NCBI RefSeq assembly: GCF_019424165.1
Contig: NZ_JAHZAA010000033.1
Coordinates: 1-28,115 of the forward strand
Reading direction: 5' to 3'
Length of the DNA: 28,115 nucleotides
Origin: Desulfovibrio sp.
GTDB taxonomy: Bacteria > Desulfobacterota > Desulfovibrionia > Desulfovibrionales > Desulfovibrionaceae
Shown: positions 7,492-16,191 of the stretch, in pieces
Layout: each line of letters begins with the position of its first letter
How positions within the stretch are numbered: position 1 is the first letter of the stretch
The notes under the pieces: generated by a model
What the model was told of the DNA's origin: nothing
Databases searched by the model: none
Seen by the model: the letters and a program-made list of their open reading frames with translations, nothing else
Made by a program: the position numbers and the translations under genes

Positions 7492-8269
7492 CGCTTTCTC
7501 CCAGGTATGCCTTGATGACCCGCGGGTTGACGCGTATTTCTTCAGGTTTGCCCGTAGCAATGCATGAGCCGTATTCCATAACGTAAATGCGGTCTGAAAG
7601 AGACATGACCATGCCCATGTCGTGCTCAATAAGCAGGATGGAAAGCTGCTGGTCATCGCGAATGGAGCAGACCAGGTCCTTGAGCTCGTTGGTTTCCTGC
7701 GGGTTCATGCCCGCTGCGGGTTCGTCCAGCAGCAGCATGCGCGGCTCTGTGGCCAGAGCACGGGCGATTTCAAGCCGCCGCTGTGCGCCATAGGGCAAAT
7801 TGCGCGCGGTTTCGTTCCACACGTCTTGCAGGCGTACCAGCTCCAGCAGGGCGTAGCTTGCGTCGATACTTTCCTGCTCTTCGCGGCGAGTGCGGCCATC
7901 GCGCAGGATGGCTCCCATAATGCCCGCCCGGGTACGGCAGTGACGGCCTATCATGACGTTTTCCAGTACGGTCATGTCGCTGAAAAGGCGGATGTTCTGA
8001 AACGTGCGGGCCATGCCCATGGCCGTGATAACATGCGGTTTTTTGCCGTTAAGCAGTTTGGGGCCGCCTTCACGGTCATAAAGGTACATCTTGCCCTCGG
8101 TAGGGGTATAGATGCCGGTCACGCAGTTGAAAAATGTGGTCTTGCCCGCGCCGTTGGGGCCGATAAGGGCCACAATCTCGCCGCTGTTGACTGTAAGCGA
8201 CAGCTCGTTAAGAGCGCGCAGACCGCCAAAATCCTGAGAAAGGTCCTGTACTTCAAGCACGGGGTTCAC
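7484..8269 (-). CDS. livG: Branched-chain amino acid ABC transporter ATPase LivG
   Basis: A 261-residue ABC ATPase pairing with LivF under the LivH-LivM permease. It shows Walker A GPNGAGKTTFFN, a LivG-specific insertion (about residues 60-130), the degenerate signature PYGAQRRLEIARAL in place of LSGGQ, Walker B LLLDEPAAGMN, and H-loop IEHDMGMVM. All are standard for LivG. The start is GTG 8269, overlapping the livM stop as GTGA, with AGGGAGG upstream. If livM really is frameshifted, ribosomes would stop early in livM and coupling to livG would be weakened. Confidence 0.95.
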   Translation of the reverse strand: MNPVLEVQDLSQDFGGLRALNELSLTVNSGEIVALIGPNGAGKTTFFNCVTGIYTPTEGKMYLYDREGGPKLLNGKKPHVITAMGMARTFQNIRLFSDMTVLENVMIGRHCRTRAGIMGAILRDGRTRREEQESIDASYALLELVRLQDVWNETARNLPYGAQRRLEIARALATEPRMLLLDEPAAGMNPQETNELKDLVCSIRDDQQLSILLIEHDMGMVMSLSDRIYVMEYGSCIATGKPEEIRVNPRVIKAYLGESDA

Positions 8270-9479
8270 TGGCGGCCTCCCTTGGATTCATGAAGGCCGC
8301 TGATACGGTAGCGACGCCGTTCGCCACTGATAAGGCCCTGAGGCCGGAAAATCATCATGATTACCATGATGGCTCCAAAGATGAGCATGCGGTATTCAGA
8401 GAAGGCACGCAGATATTCCGGCGCAAGTATGAGAATAAGAGCGGCTATGACCACGCCGGTGATGGAACCCATGCCGCCCAGCACCACCATGGACAGAATC
8501 ATGGCCGATTCCATAAAAGTAAAGCTGGAGGGATTGATGTAGGTTGTTTTGGCCGCAAAGATAACTCCGGCAAAACCGGCCCAGCACGAGCCAAGAGCAA
8601 ACGCGGACAGTTTGACTCGTGTGATGTCTATCCCCATGGCTTCACAGGCAATTTCATCTTCCCGCAATGCCTGTAGCGCAAGGCCCACCCTGGAGTTTTT
8701 CAGGCGGCTGATAACGATGATGGTGACAGCCACTGCCGCCAGCACAAGGTAATACACATAGGTTGTACTGGTGCTGATATCCATTTCCATGCCGAAGAAG
8801 CCGGGACGGGGAATGTCTCCCACGCCGCGCGGCCCGCCGGTAAGGCTGGTCCAGTTTTGCAGGGCTAGGCGCACGATTTCGCCAAAACCCAGGGTAACAA
8901 TGGCCAGATAGTCGCCACGCAGGCGCAGTACAGGAAAGCCCAGGGCCAGACCGAAGATGACGGCCACAAAGCCGCCTATGGGCAGGCATACCCAGAATCC
9001 CCAGCCGAAGAACTGGTGCAGCAGGCCGTAGGCGTAAGCCCCCACGGCACATAACCGAGCACAAGCTGACCGGCCAGGCCCACCACAATATTCAGGCCCA
9101 GCGCCAGCATGATGTAAAGCAGCGCCGAAATCATGATGTTGGTCTGGTAAAATGAAACCACCAGCGGCATAACAATCATGATGACCGCGAGAATAGCCAG
9201 GCTGCCAGCCATAAGGGCGGGCCGTTCGGAAAGGGCGGCCATGCCCGAGCCGAGGCTGAAGTTGTCCGGCAGTTTGATAATGGACAGGCCCCTGGCCTTT
9301 CGGCTGAAGCACCAGTCCCAGATAAGGGCCAGCACAAAAATGCCCACGCCCAGCAGAGCGATACGGTCCAGACGCCAGGTAACGGTGCTTTCAATGGTGT
9401 TCAGCTTGATGCCCAGTACGGGCAGGGTGAGCACCATGAACCAGAGTGCCGCTATGGCGGCTTTGATAACTCTTTGCAT
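8266..9479 (-). pseudogene. livM: Branched-chain amino acid ABC permease LivM, frameshifted (10-base deletion)
   Basis: LivM is one of the two permeases of the Leu/Ile/Val importer. The reading frame from ATG 9479 (AAGGTG upstream, two bases after livH) is good for 144 residues, ending GLAGQLVLGYV at 9048. It then becomes nonsense and stops at 8976. The rest of LivM (AVGAYAYGLL, FPVLRLRGDYLAIVTLGFGEIVRL, LREDEIACEAMGI, IFRPQGL) continues in another frame from 9048 to 8266. The family reads LGYVAFYAVGAY here, so the bases for AFY plus one are missing: a net loss of 10 nucleotides near 9044-9050. With the frame repaired it would be about 407 residues with a long N-terminal membrane extension, as in E. 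coli LivM. Either a recent null mutation or a sequence error; both flanks are otherwise intact. Confidence 0.9.
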
Positions 9480-9481
9480 GG

Positions 9482-10390
9482 CTACACCTTCTGCACTTTG
9501 GCTTTGCCCAGGATACCATCGGGGCGGAAAATCAGAATGAGGATCAGGATGGCAAAGGCCAGCATGTCTTCATAGTTGCCCGAAAAATAGCCGGTGGTGA
9601 AGCTTTCGGCGAGGCCGAGCACAAGACCGCCCACCATAGCTCCGGGTATGGAACCGATGCCGCCGAGCACCGCCGCCGTAAAGGCCTTAAGCCCGGCCAG
9701 AAAGCCGATGCCGAAGTTTACCTGTCCCATATGGGAGGCAATAAGCACGCCGCCAAGGGCAGCCAGCCCCGAACCGATGATAAATGTCAGGGAGATGATA
9801 CGGTCGGCATTGATGCCCAGCAGCAGAGCCATTTTTCTGTTCTGCGCGGTGGCGCGCATGGCTTTGCCCATGCGGGTGTAGCGTATGAAAAGCGAGAGCG
9901 AAACCATGGCAATGGTGCTGACAGCAAGGATCAGAAAGTCGCTGGGGCCCATGACATACCCGATGTGCTCAAGAAAATCCATTTCCGGCAACAGGCTGGG
10001 AAAAGGCACGAAGTCCGAAGTCTGAGCCAGCAGCACATAGTTCTGCAAAAATATGGACATGCCGATGGCCGAGATCAGCGGCGATAGCCGCGGCGCGCCG
10101 CGTAGGGGCTTGTACGCCACTTTTTCCAGCGTGTAGCCGTAGGCGGCGCACCATACAATGGCCGCCAGCGCCGCGACAACAAGTATGCCGCCAGCGGGAA
10201 AACCGTATACGCCCAGCACCCCGGCAACCAGCAGGGCCGTAAATGCACCAAGCATATAAATTTCGCCATGGGCGAAGTTGATAAGCTCGATAATGCCGTA
10301 AACCAGGGTGTAGCCCAAGGCTATGAGCGCATAGATACTGCCTCTGGTGAGCCCACCAAAGAAAAGTTCTATAAAAAATTGGATGTCCAT
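9482..10390 (-). CDS. livH: Branched-chain amino acid ABC permease LivH
   Basis: A 302-residue permease with about eight membrane helices, partner of LivM. Family marks are FFGGLTRGSIYALIALGYTLVYG at the N-terminus, INFAHGEIYMLGAF, the cytoplasmic coupling block TRMGKAMRATAQNRKMALLLGI, and FTAAVLGGIGSIPGAMVGG near the C-terminus. ATG 10390 has only a weak GGGA upstream. It lies about 125 bases after livK with a strong stem-loop between (10477-10508), an arrangement that usually lets the binding protein be made in excess over the permease. livM follows after 2 bases. Confidence 0.95.
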   Translation of the reverse strand: MDIQFFIELFFGGLTRGSIYALIALGYTLVYGIIELINFAHGEIYMLGAFTALLVAGVLGVYGFPAGGILVVAALAAIVWCAAYGYTLEKVAYKPLRGAPRLSPLISAIGMSIFLQNYVLLAQTSDFVPFPSLLPEMDFLEHIGYVMGPSDFLILAVSTIAMVSLSLFIRYTRMGKAMRATAQNRKMALLLGINADRIISLTFIIGSGLAALGGVLIASHMGQVNFGIGFLAGLKAFTAAVLGGIGSIPGAMVGGLVLGLAESFTTGYFSGNYEDMLAFAILILILIFRPDGILGKAKVQKV

Positions 10391-10476
10391 GCCGTCCCGC
10401 GCGCGCCGGGGCCTGGCAATGCCATGCTCCCGGCGTCAGTTCCGTTATGCCGTCGGCCGAAGCCGAAAGTGTGTGC

Positions 10477-10508
10477 GAAAACGGGGGCGCGGCCATGGCC
10501 GCGCCCCC
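10477..10508 (-). terminator. Intra-operon stem-loop between livK and livH
   Basis: A perfect 26-base palindrome at 10483-10508 (gggggcgcggcc and its complement around a central AT) followed on the minus strand by G then TTTT at 10481-10478. It lies 9 bases past the livK stop. It looks like a partial terminator or mRNA 3'-end stabiliser that raises livK over livHMGF expression. Confidence 0.75.
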
Positions 10509-10516
10509 TTGATCAA

Positions 10517-11647
10517 CTATTCAAGGACGATGCTGTGGTCGAGTTCCACAAATTTTCCGTCTTTGACCTGATAGATGGAAAGAGCCATACCGGCGGCATC
10601 GCCGGTTTTGCTGAACGTCAGGGTTCCCAGCGGGGTGTCTACAGGTGCGGCGTGCAGGGCTTCCACAACCTTGGCTGTGTCGGTGCTGCCGGCTTTTTCA
10701 ATGGCATTGACCAGAGCCTGGGTGGCGGCATAGCCATTGTAGTAGAACGAGCCGGGATCCTTGCCGAACATCTTTACGTGGCCTTCACGGGCGGCCTTGT
10801 AAGCGGGCAGGTTGCTGGTGTCCTTGGGGTAGGAGGAGTACACGCCCTCGCTGGCCTTGCCGGCCATCTTGATGAAGGCTTCGTCCATAAGTCCGTCAGG
10901 GCCGAGCATGGCCGTGGTCACGCGGTCGCGGCGCATCTGCTGCAGCAGCTTGGAGGCCGTAGGCTGATACCCGCCGAAAACCACGATGTCGGGCTGCTCG
11001 CGTCTCAGCTTGCGCACAACAGCGGAAAAGTCCACGGCATCGGGGGTAATGGCTTCAAACAGAACCGTTTTGACGCCGGCCTTTTCGAGGTGTTCGCGGT
11101 TATTGTCCACAAAGCCCTTGCCGTAGTCGCCGTTATCGTGCAGATAGGCAACCTTTTTGACCTTGAGGTTGTTGAGCATGAAGTCGCTGGTCAACCTGGC
11201 CTGGGCCTTGTCGTTGGCGATGGTACGGAAGAAGTACGGGTTGTTGCCGTCTTCCGTAAGGCCGGGAGTGGTGGCAGAAGGCGACATGCTCACGATCTTG
11301 GCATCGGTATACAGGGGCAGGGTGGCCTTGGTGGCGCCGGAGCAGATATGCCCCATCACCACAGCCACCTTGTCGGAGATGAGCTTGGTGGCCGCGTTGG
11401 TAGCCAGCTCGGGTTTGCACTGGTCGTCCTGGGCTACCAGCTCGATCTGCTTGCCGAGTATGCCGCCCTTGGCGTTAACATCGGCAATGACCACCTTGGC
11501 AGCGTTTAGGCTGGGGACGCCGTAGGAGGCCAGATCGCCGGAGTGAGCACCGGCGACACCGATTTTGATGGTGTCTTCCGCCTGAGCGGGGGCGGCCAGA
11601 GCCGCGCAGAGTGCCATTGCCGCAAGCAAGGTTATACCTTTTTTCAT
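10517..11647 (-). CDS. livK: Branched-chain amino acid substrate-binding protein LivK-like
   Basis: A 376-residue periplasmic binding protein (type 1 fold, Peripla_BP_6/LivJK group) that delivers Leu/Ile/Val or a related amino acid to LivHMGF. The signal peptide MKKGITLLAAMALCAALAAPAQA ends at about residue 23. The mature start DTIKIGVAGAHSGDLASYG is the first ligand-contacting strand and loop. Further marks are GHICSGATKATLPLY and SPSATTPGLT, the ligand-binding serine/threonine loop, and FGGYQPTASKLLQQMR. ATG 11647 has a very strong site, TAGGAGGGG, so it is probably highly expressed. The stem-loop after it supports excess production relative to the permease genes. Confidence 0.95.
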   Translation of the reverse strand: MKKGITLLAAMALCAALAAPAQAEDTIKIGVAGAHSGDLASYGVPSLNAAKVVIADVNAKGGILGKQIELVAQDDQCKPELATNAATKLISDKVAVVMGHICSGATKATLPLYTDAKIVSMSPSATTPGLTEDGNNPYFFRTIANDKAQARLTSDFMLNNLKVKKVAYLHDNGDYGKGFVDNNREHLEKAGVKTVLFEAITPDAVDFSAVVRKLRREQPDIVVFGGYQPTASKLLQQMRRDRVTTAMLGPDGLMDEAFIKMAGKASEGVYSSYPKDTSNLPAYKAAREGHVKMFGKDPGSFYYNGYAATQALVNAIEKAGSTDTAKVVEALHAAPVDTPLGTLTFSKTGDAAGMALSIYQVKDGKFVELDHSIVLE

Positions 11648-11804
11648 CAGCCCCTCCTACGAGAAAATTGTCGCGCGTATGTTTGCGCTTCAAAATGGAT
11701 GAAGACTTCTCTATTGCCTTATTGCGGGCGGCCTGTCAATGCGGATTGCCGCGCCTGTCAAGTGTCGCACGGTGAAAGATGCGGAGTTTTTTCGCAAGAT
11801 GGAG
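11648..11804 (-). promoter_or_regulatory. Upstream region of the liv operon
   Basis: A 157-base interval between the stem-loop behind der and livK. On the minus strand TTGACA occurs twice about 24 bases apart (near 11761-11756 and 11737-11732), giving possible -35 elements, but no good -10 stands 17 bases downstream of either. The liv promoter is expected here because the two genes are separated by a stem-loop. No recognisable operator was found. Confidence 0.35.
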
Positions 11805-11841
11805 AGGCGGCCCGGATGCTGTAGATGCATCCGGGCCGCCT
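11805..11841 (-). terminator. Strong stem-loop downstream of der
   Basis: A perfect 15-bp GC-rich stem (11805-11819 with 11827-11841) and a 7-base loop, about 55 bases after the der stop. The minus-strand flank is CTCCATCTT, not a true U-tract, so termination may be incomplete. The position between der and livK supports a terminator. Confidence 0.6.
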
Positions 11842-11895
11842 TATGAAAAACAGGGTATTTTTTTGATTTCAGGCCGGTTTTTGTGCAATACCGGT

Positions 11896-13260
11896 CTATT
11901 TTTCTTTTTTCTTGTGGCTGGACCGCAGGTGCAGGCGCATGGGCGCATGGACGATGCCGAAAATTTTTCTCAGTGCGCGCTCAAGGTAGCGGGAGTAGCT
12001 TTCAGGTACGCGCGTGGCGTCGCTCACAAAGAAGACAAACGTGGGCGGCTCGGATTCGGCCTGGGTAAGATAGAAAAATTTGGCCCGTGCCCTTTTGACC
12101 ACAGGAGGCTGATGGCGGGTAAGCACCTCTTCCATGGCCCTGTTGAGGCGCCCTGTGGGGATGCGGATGCTGCATTCCTCATGAATGCGCTGTGCGAGAG
12201 GCAGTATCTTTTCCAGATCCTTGCCGGTAAGAGCCGAAACGAGCATGACCGGCACATGGGGGCAGAATGCCAGCATCTGGCTGATATTCTTTTTCAGTTG
12301 GTCCAGAGCGTTCCGTGGGGCGAGGTCGCACTTGTTGATGAGGACCATAAACGGTGTTTTGCGCGTATTAAGCATGTCCATGAGGCGTTTGTCCTGCTGG
12401 CTCACGCCCTCGGCCGCGTCCAGGGTCAGCACGGTCACGTCAGCTTTTGTGCTGGATTTGATGGCCGAGTTCACAGAGTATTTTTCTACGTTGTCTGTAA
12501 TCTTGGTGCGCCGCCGGACACCGGCCGTATCAACAAAAACATAGTCTTTTCCATTACGGCTGAAGCGCACGTCAACGCTGTCGCGGGTAGTGCCCGCCAC
12601 ATCGGAAACGATCATGCGTTCTTCGCCGGAAAGGGCATTGATGAGCGAAGACTTGCCCGCATTGGGGCGGCCTAGCATGGCCAGGCGCAGAGCCGGGGGG
12701 GCCGGAGGCTCCTCGGAAGAGTCTTCGGGCAGCAGGGCGGCCAGGTCTTCCACAAGGGCGCGGATGTTGTGTCCGTGCTCGGCGGAGACAGCCAGCAAGG
12801 GAAAACCCAGTACGTGAAATTCCGCCAGTTGTTCGTCCTCGCGTTCAGCCCCGTCCACCTTGTTGACAACGCAAATGGTGGGCAAGCCCTTGCGACGCAC
12901 GTGGGCGGCAAGATGCTCGTCCAGCGGCAGCAGTCCATCGCGCCCATCCACCACAAAGGCGACAGCTGCGGCGTCTTTCATGGCGGCCTCGGTCTGGTCG
13001 AGGATGTCTTGCTCAAAGCCGCGGATGCCTTCGGGGCCTTCAACAACCATGGCATGGGCGTCAAGAGTGATGCCGCCAGTGTCTACAATGCCGAAGGCCG
13101 GCAGCCCGTTACGACGCACCACGCCTTCCATGCGGTCGCGAGTGACGCCGGGGCGGTCGTGGGTGATAGCGCGGTTGCTGCGGATAAGGCGGTTGAACAG
13201 GGTGGATTTGCCCACATTGGGGCGACCCACGAGAATGATGCGGGGCAGAGTTTCAGCCAT
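11896..13260 (-). CDS. der: Ribosome-biogenesis GTPase Der (EngA)
   Basis: A 454-residue tandem GTPase needed for maturation of the 50S ribosomal subunit. Domain 1 has the G1 loop GRPNVGKS (12-19), DTGG (60-63) and NKVD (133-136). Domain 2 has GRPNAGKS (197-204), DTAG (244-247) and NKCD (309-312). A C-terminal KH-like domain (about 365-445, ending RLHLRSSHKKKEK) binds rRNA. Length and motifs are complete. ATG 13260 is chosen because the G1 strand follows immediately; AAGGTT lies about 8 bases upstream. It stands alone, with the pseudouridine synthase 80 bases upstream on the same strand and a stem-loop behind it. Confidence 0.97.
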   Translation of the reverse strand: MAETLPRIILVGRPNVGKSTLFNRLIRSNRAITHDRPGVTRDRMEGVVRRNGLPAFGIVDTGGITLDAHAMVVEGPEGIRGFEQDILDQTEAAMKDAAAVAFVVDGRDGLLPLDEHLAAHVRRKGLPTICVVNKVDGAEREDEQLAEFHVLGFPLLAVSAEHGHNIRALVEDLAALLPEDSSEEPPAPPALRLAMLGRPNAGKSSLINALSGEERMIVSDVAGTTRDSVDVRFSRNGKDYVFVDTAGVRRRTKITDNVEKYSVNSAIKSSTKADVTVLTLDAAEGVSQQDKRLMDMLNTRKTPFMVLINKCDLAPRNALDQLKKNISQMLAFCPHVPVMLVSALTGKDLEKILPLAQRIHEECSIRIPTGRLNRAMEEVLTRHQPPVVKRARAKFFYLTQAESEPPTFVFFVSDATRVPESYSRYLERALRKIFGIVHAPMRLHLRSSHKKKEK

Positions 13261-13340
13261 GGCGGTAACCTTGTTGCGTCCCTGACGCAAGGCGGCGGGC
13301 TCTCGCGGGGCGCTTTTTGAAAGGCCCGCCTGTGCGGACC

Positions 13341-14423
13341 CTAATGTAAAAGAGAAATTGTAGCAGCATCTTCACCCAATGGGAAGGCCCCATCAGGGCA
13401 GGCGGGCGGCGGGGAAGCGGGCAGGTCGCATGCAATACCTTCCGGCATGGCCGTCAGGGCGCGCGGGCCGCTCCAGGGCGGAAGACAGGCAAATGACGGG
13501 CCTTCGGGCATTACGACGCGTAAGGAATGCAGGTACAGGGTTGCTCCTGCACGGGCCTGCCCATATTTTGCATCGCCAAGCACAGGATGCCCCAGGCTGG
13601 AGAGCTGTACCCGTATTTGATGGGTCCGCCCCGTGAGCAGGCGCACCTGCACAAGGCTTGCCCTGTCGCCGATGCTCAGGGCGCGGACGAGGCAGAGGGC
13701 TTCTTTGGCGTTCGGGGCGTCGGCCGTTACCGGGCGCATCAGTTCAAAGCCGTCCACGGCTTCCTTACGTAAAAAATGCCGTACAAGGCAGACTTGCGTA
13801 TGGGGCCAGCGCCCATCTACCCAGGCCACATATTCCTTGTGCATGGCATTGGCGCGCAACGCCCGCTGCGCCTCATCAAGGGCGGCATACGAGGCGGCTA
13901 CCAGAATGATCCCCGAAGTTCCCCGGTCCAGCCGGTGTACGGGCGTGGGCATAAAACTGGCCTGGGCAAAATGGCAGGACAGGCGCGTGGTCAGGCTGTC
14001 TTCATGCCCGGTTCCCGGATGGACGGGCAGGCCGGCAGGCTTGTCAAACGCCCACAGATAGCCGGATTTTCCAACCAGCGGCGGCAGCGGGGGGCCGTCT
14101 TCGGCGGCATCGTCCTTGCTTTGTCCCTTGTTGGCCGGAGCGGGCGAGGCCGAGTCGCACTGCGCAGCCATCTTCATGGCGAAAGGCGGCAGGCGGACGG
14201 TATCACCGGTCTGTACACGGGAAAAAGGTTTGCAACGGCTGCCGTTGATTCTGACCTGTCCCGTGCGCACCCAACGGTGCAGCATGGCCTGGGGCAGATT
14301 CAAGCGACGTTGCAGGAACTGAAGTAGCTTCTGGCCGCTCTCGGGCTCCTGAACAACGGGAATTTCCGTCACGGAAGCGCCGAGGGCCTGCGTAGGGGGA
14401 GGGTTATCTTCGGACATGGGCAT
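13341..14423 (-). CDS. RluA-family RNA pseudouridine synthase with S4 domain (RluC/RluD-like)
   Basis: A 360-residue enzyme converting uridine to pseudouridine, probably in 23S rRNA. An S4 RNA-binding domain (about residues 30-78, with HRWVRTGQVRINGSR) is followed by a linker rich in charged and small residues (about 85-115), then the RluA-type catalytic domain. That domain has the motif HRLDRGTSG, Asp166 being the catalytic aspartate, and RLLTGRTHQIRVQLSSLGHPVLGD. The start is uncertain. ATG 14423 and 14417 lie just before the conserved region; an earlier ATG at 14495 would overlap the diguanylate cyclase by 47 bases. The last 40 residues are Pro/Ala rich and may be disordered. The exact target uridine cannot be read from sequence. 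Confidence 0.9.
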   Translation of the reverse strand: MPMSEDNPPPTQALGASVTEIPVVQEPESGQKLLQFLQRRLNLPQAMLHRWVRTGQVRINGSRCKPFSRVQTGDTVRLPPFAMKMAAQCDSASPAPANKGQSKDDAAEDGPPLPPLVGKSGYLWAFDKPAGLPVHPGTGHEDSLTTRLSCHFAQASFMPTPVHRLDRGTSGIILVAASYAALDEAQRALRANAMHKEYVAWVDGRWPHTQVCLVRHFLRKEAVDGFELMRPVTADAPNAKEALCLVRALSIGDRASLVQVRLLTGRTHQIRVQLSSLGHPVLGDAKYGQARAGATLYLHSLRVVMPEGPSFACLPPWSGPRALTAMPEGIACDLPASPPPACPDGAFPLGEDAATISLLH

Positions 14424-14448
14424 ACTTTGGCTCAAAGCACGGTCCACG

Positions 14449-15867
14449 TCAAGAGTCCTCGTGCGTGGGGGACATCCTGTAGCGGCTGTCATCAAGCTGA
14501 ATTGTTTTGCCGGTGCGGCTTTCTATCCAGTTTTTTATGCGCAGGCGCCACTTGGGGCTGCTTTCATGCTTGACGGCCAACATGCTGCGATCCGCCTCCG
14601 CCAGGGCTTGCGCCAGGGTGGTATTCATGTCGTCCGCGCATGCTCCGCCCACTGACATGTGCGTCGGCACATGGTTCGTGTCGGCATTATAGGCATCAAA
14701 GGCGTCTCTGACCCGTTGGATGAGCGCTTCAAGGTCTTCCCTGGCGCACCCCGGCACAATGGCGGCAAATTCATCGCCGCCCATGCGGGCGATGCAGTCG
14801 GTGGCATTGAGGCTGCCTCGCAGTATGATGGCTGCCTGGCAGAGCATTTCACTGCCCTCGGTATGGCCCATATGGTCGTTGACCATTTTGAGCCCGTCCA
14901 TATCGGCGATGATGATGCTGACGGGCCGCATCTGCTGCTGTTCCAGCTTGTCGACAGTCATTCCATAATAGGTGCGGCTGCGCAGCCCCGTAAGGGCGTC
15001 GTTGCGCACCAGTTCCTCAAGCCGTGCCCTGTCGCCCTGGCTAGCGCTGACGTCTGTATGCAGGCCCACAACACGAACGGCCTTGCCGCTTGCATCGCGG
15101 TGGGTCACATAGCCCCGGCTGAGAATCCAGGCCCAGGTACCATCGCCGCGCTGCATCCGGTAAGTGCACTCAAAGCTGTCGCCCATTTTGGGGTTGTTGA
15201 TGAATTCTATCTGCATGGGGACGATGTTATCGTAATCGTCGGGGTGTACCTTGCTGGTCCATGAGGTGGACAGAGGGGGGAATTCTTCGCTGGTGTAGCC
15301 AAGCATGTCGAGGTAGCGGGGGCTGAAATAGATGGCGTTGGTACTCGGGTCCCAGTCCCACAGGCCGTCACTGGCAGCGTTGAGGGCCAGCATGAGGCGG
15401 CTGGCGTCGTTGCGGGCCGCAGAGGGAACGGCGGCTTCGGCCATGCTTCGGGGCGGCGGGTGGGGCGTTGGCGCCGGAGCGTCGTCCGCGGCCGCGGGGG
15501 CAAGTCTTTGCCTGTCCATAGCCACGTTGCACCCTGTTACCAGAGTGCCGCGGCCGAAAACATCGCGCCGCAAGACCAGTATTTGCGACCGCACCAAAAA
15601 ATTGCCAAAAGGATAAAACACTTCAAGGTGCGGCCCGTGGGAGCCGTTGAGTGCTTTTTCCATAGACTCAAGAAGGGGAGCCAGGCTTTCGAGGGGGCAG
15701 TGCGCCAGATAGTCTTTCATGCTGCGTGGCGGTTTGCCGTCCATGCGTAGCTGGGCAAGAGCGCCTACGCTCATGAAAAGCCTGTCGGATGTCGTGTGCC
15801 ACTCCCATACCGGGTCGTGTGATTCGAGCTGTATATGTTCTGGTATAATGCTTGATTTGTTCAGCAT
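14449..15867 (-). CDS. PAS-GGDEF diguanylate cyclase with altered I-site
   Basis: A 472-residue, apparently soluble signalling protein that should make cyclic di-GMP from two GTP. Residues about 13-115 resemble a PAS-like sensor. Residues about 155-280 are a PAS fold with a PAC tail (GLWDWDPSTNAIYFSPRY, GDGTWAWILSRG, GLHTDVSASQ). Residues about 285-440 are the GGDEF domain, with DALTGLRSRTYY and an intact GGDEF at 363-367, so catalysis is likely. The product-inhibition I-site, normally RXXD nine residues before the motif, reads NATD (354-357): its arginine is lost, which should remove feedback inhibition. The ligand is unknown. There is no EAL domain. The start at 15867 has a weak ribosome site. 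Confidence 0.92.
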   Translation of the reverse strand: MLNKSSIIPEHIQLESHDPVWEWHTTSDRLFMSVGALAQLRMDGKPPRSMKDYLAHCPLESLAPLLESMEKALNGSHGPHLEVFYPFGNFLVRSQILVLRRDVFGRGTLVTGCNVAMDRQRLAPAAADDAPAPTPHPPPRSMAEAAVPSAARNDASRLMLALNAASDGLWDWDPSTNAIYFSPRYLDMLGYTSEEFPPLSTSWTSKVHPDDYDNIVPMQIEFINNPKMGDSFECTYRMQRGDGTWAWILSRGYVTHRDASGKAVRVVGLHTDVSASQGDRARLEELVRNDALTGLRSRTYYGMTVDKLEQQQMRPVSIIIADMDGLKMVNDHMGHTEGSEMLCQAAIILRGSLNATDCIARMGGDEFAAIVPGCAREDLEALIQRVRDAFDAYNADTNHVPTHMSVGGACADDMNTTLAQALAEADRSMLAVKHESSPKWRLRIKNWIESRTGKTIQLDDSRYRMSPTHEDS

Positions 15868-16191
15868 AAAAATCTCAACCGTCCATTATTACAAAGGATC
15901 GGTGGGAATGATGACGTTCTGGATTGATTTGTGAAGGCTGGTCGCCTTCGATGTGTCCTGGAAGAAAAACAGCAACGTGTTCAGTATAATGCTTATAGGA
16001 ATATAAATCCAGTATCCTTTATAGGCCATCCTGACAAAAGACGCGGTCGTGGTTTCAGGCTGCGTGATGCTTTATATAAAGCTATTTTATTTAATATATC
16101 AAGATTTTTATCGCGAGTGCGGCGCAGGTGTACGGCACGTTGCTGCCATGGGCCGGGCAACATGCGGTTATCGCTTGCCCAAAGGACTGGT
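15868..16191. other. AT-rich intergenic region between nikO and the diguanylate cyclase
   Basis: No coding frame on either strand is convincing. The stretch 15980-16110 is clearly AT-richer than its surroundings. It carries a TATACT on the minus strand (15988-15983), about 115 bases before the cyclase start, and a TATAAT on the plus strand (15985-15990), so a promoter in either direction is possible. A small hairpin gaaggc/gccttc lies at 15933-15949. I see no U-tract terminator for the nik operon here. Confidence 0.4.

Noticed and set aside
8266..9479. livM read as two separate genes
   Set aside because: The two frames are the front and back halves of one LivM and meet inside a conserved block, with only three residues missing between them. 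The second half has no start signal.
10268..11509. A 413-residue open frame on the plus strand
   Set aside because: It lies antisense to livK and livH, both of which match their families end to end. The frame has no ribosome site and reads as low-complexity Gly/His/Val, as expected for the complement of GC-rich coding.
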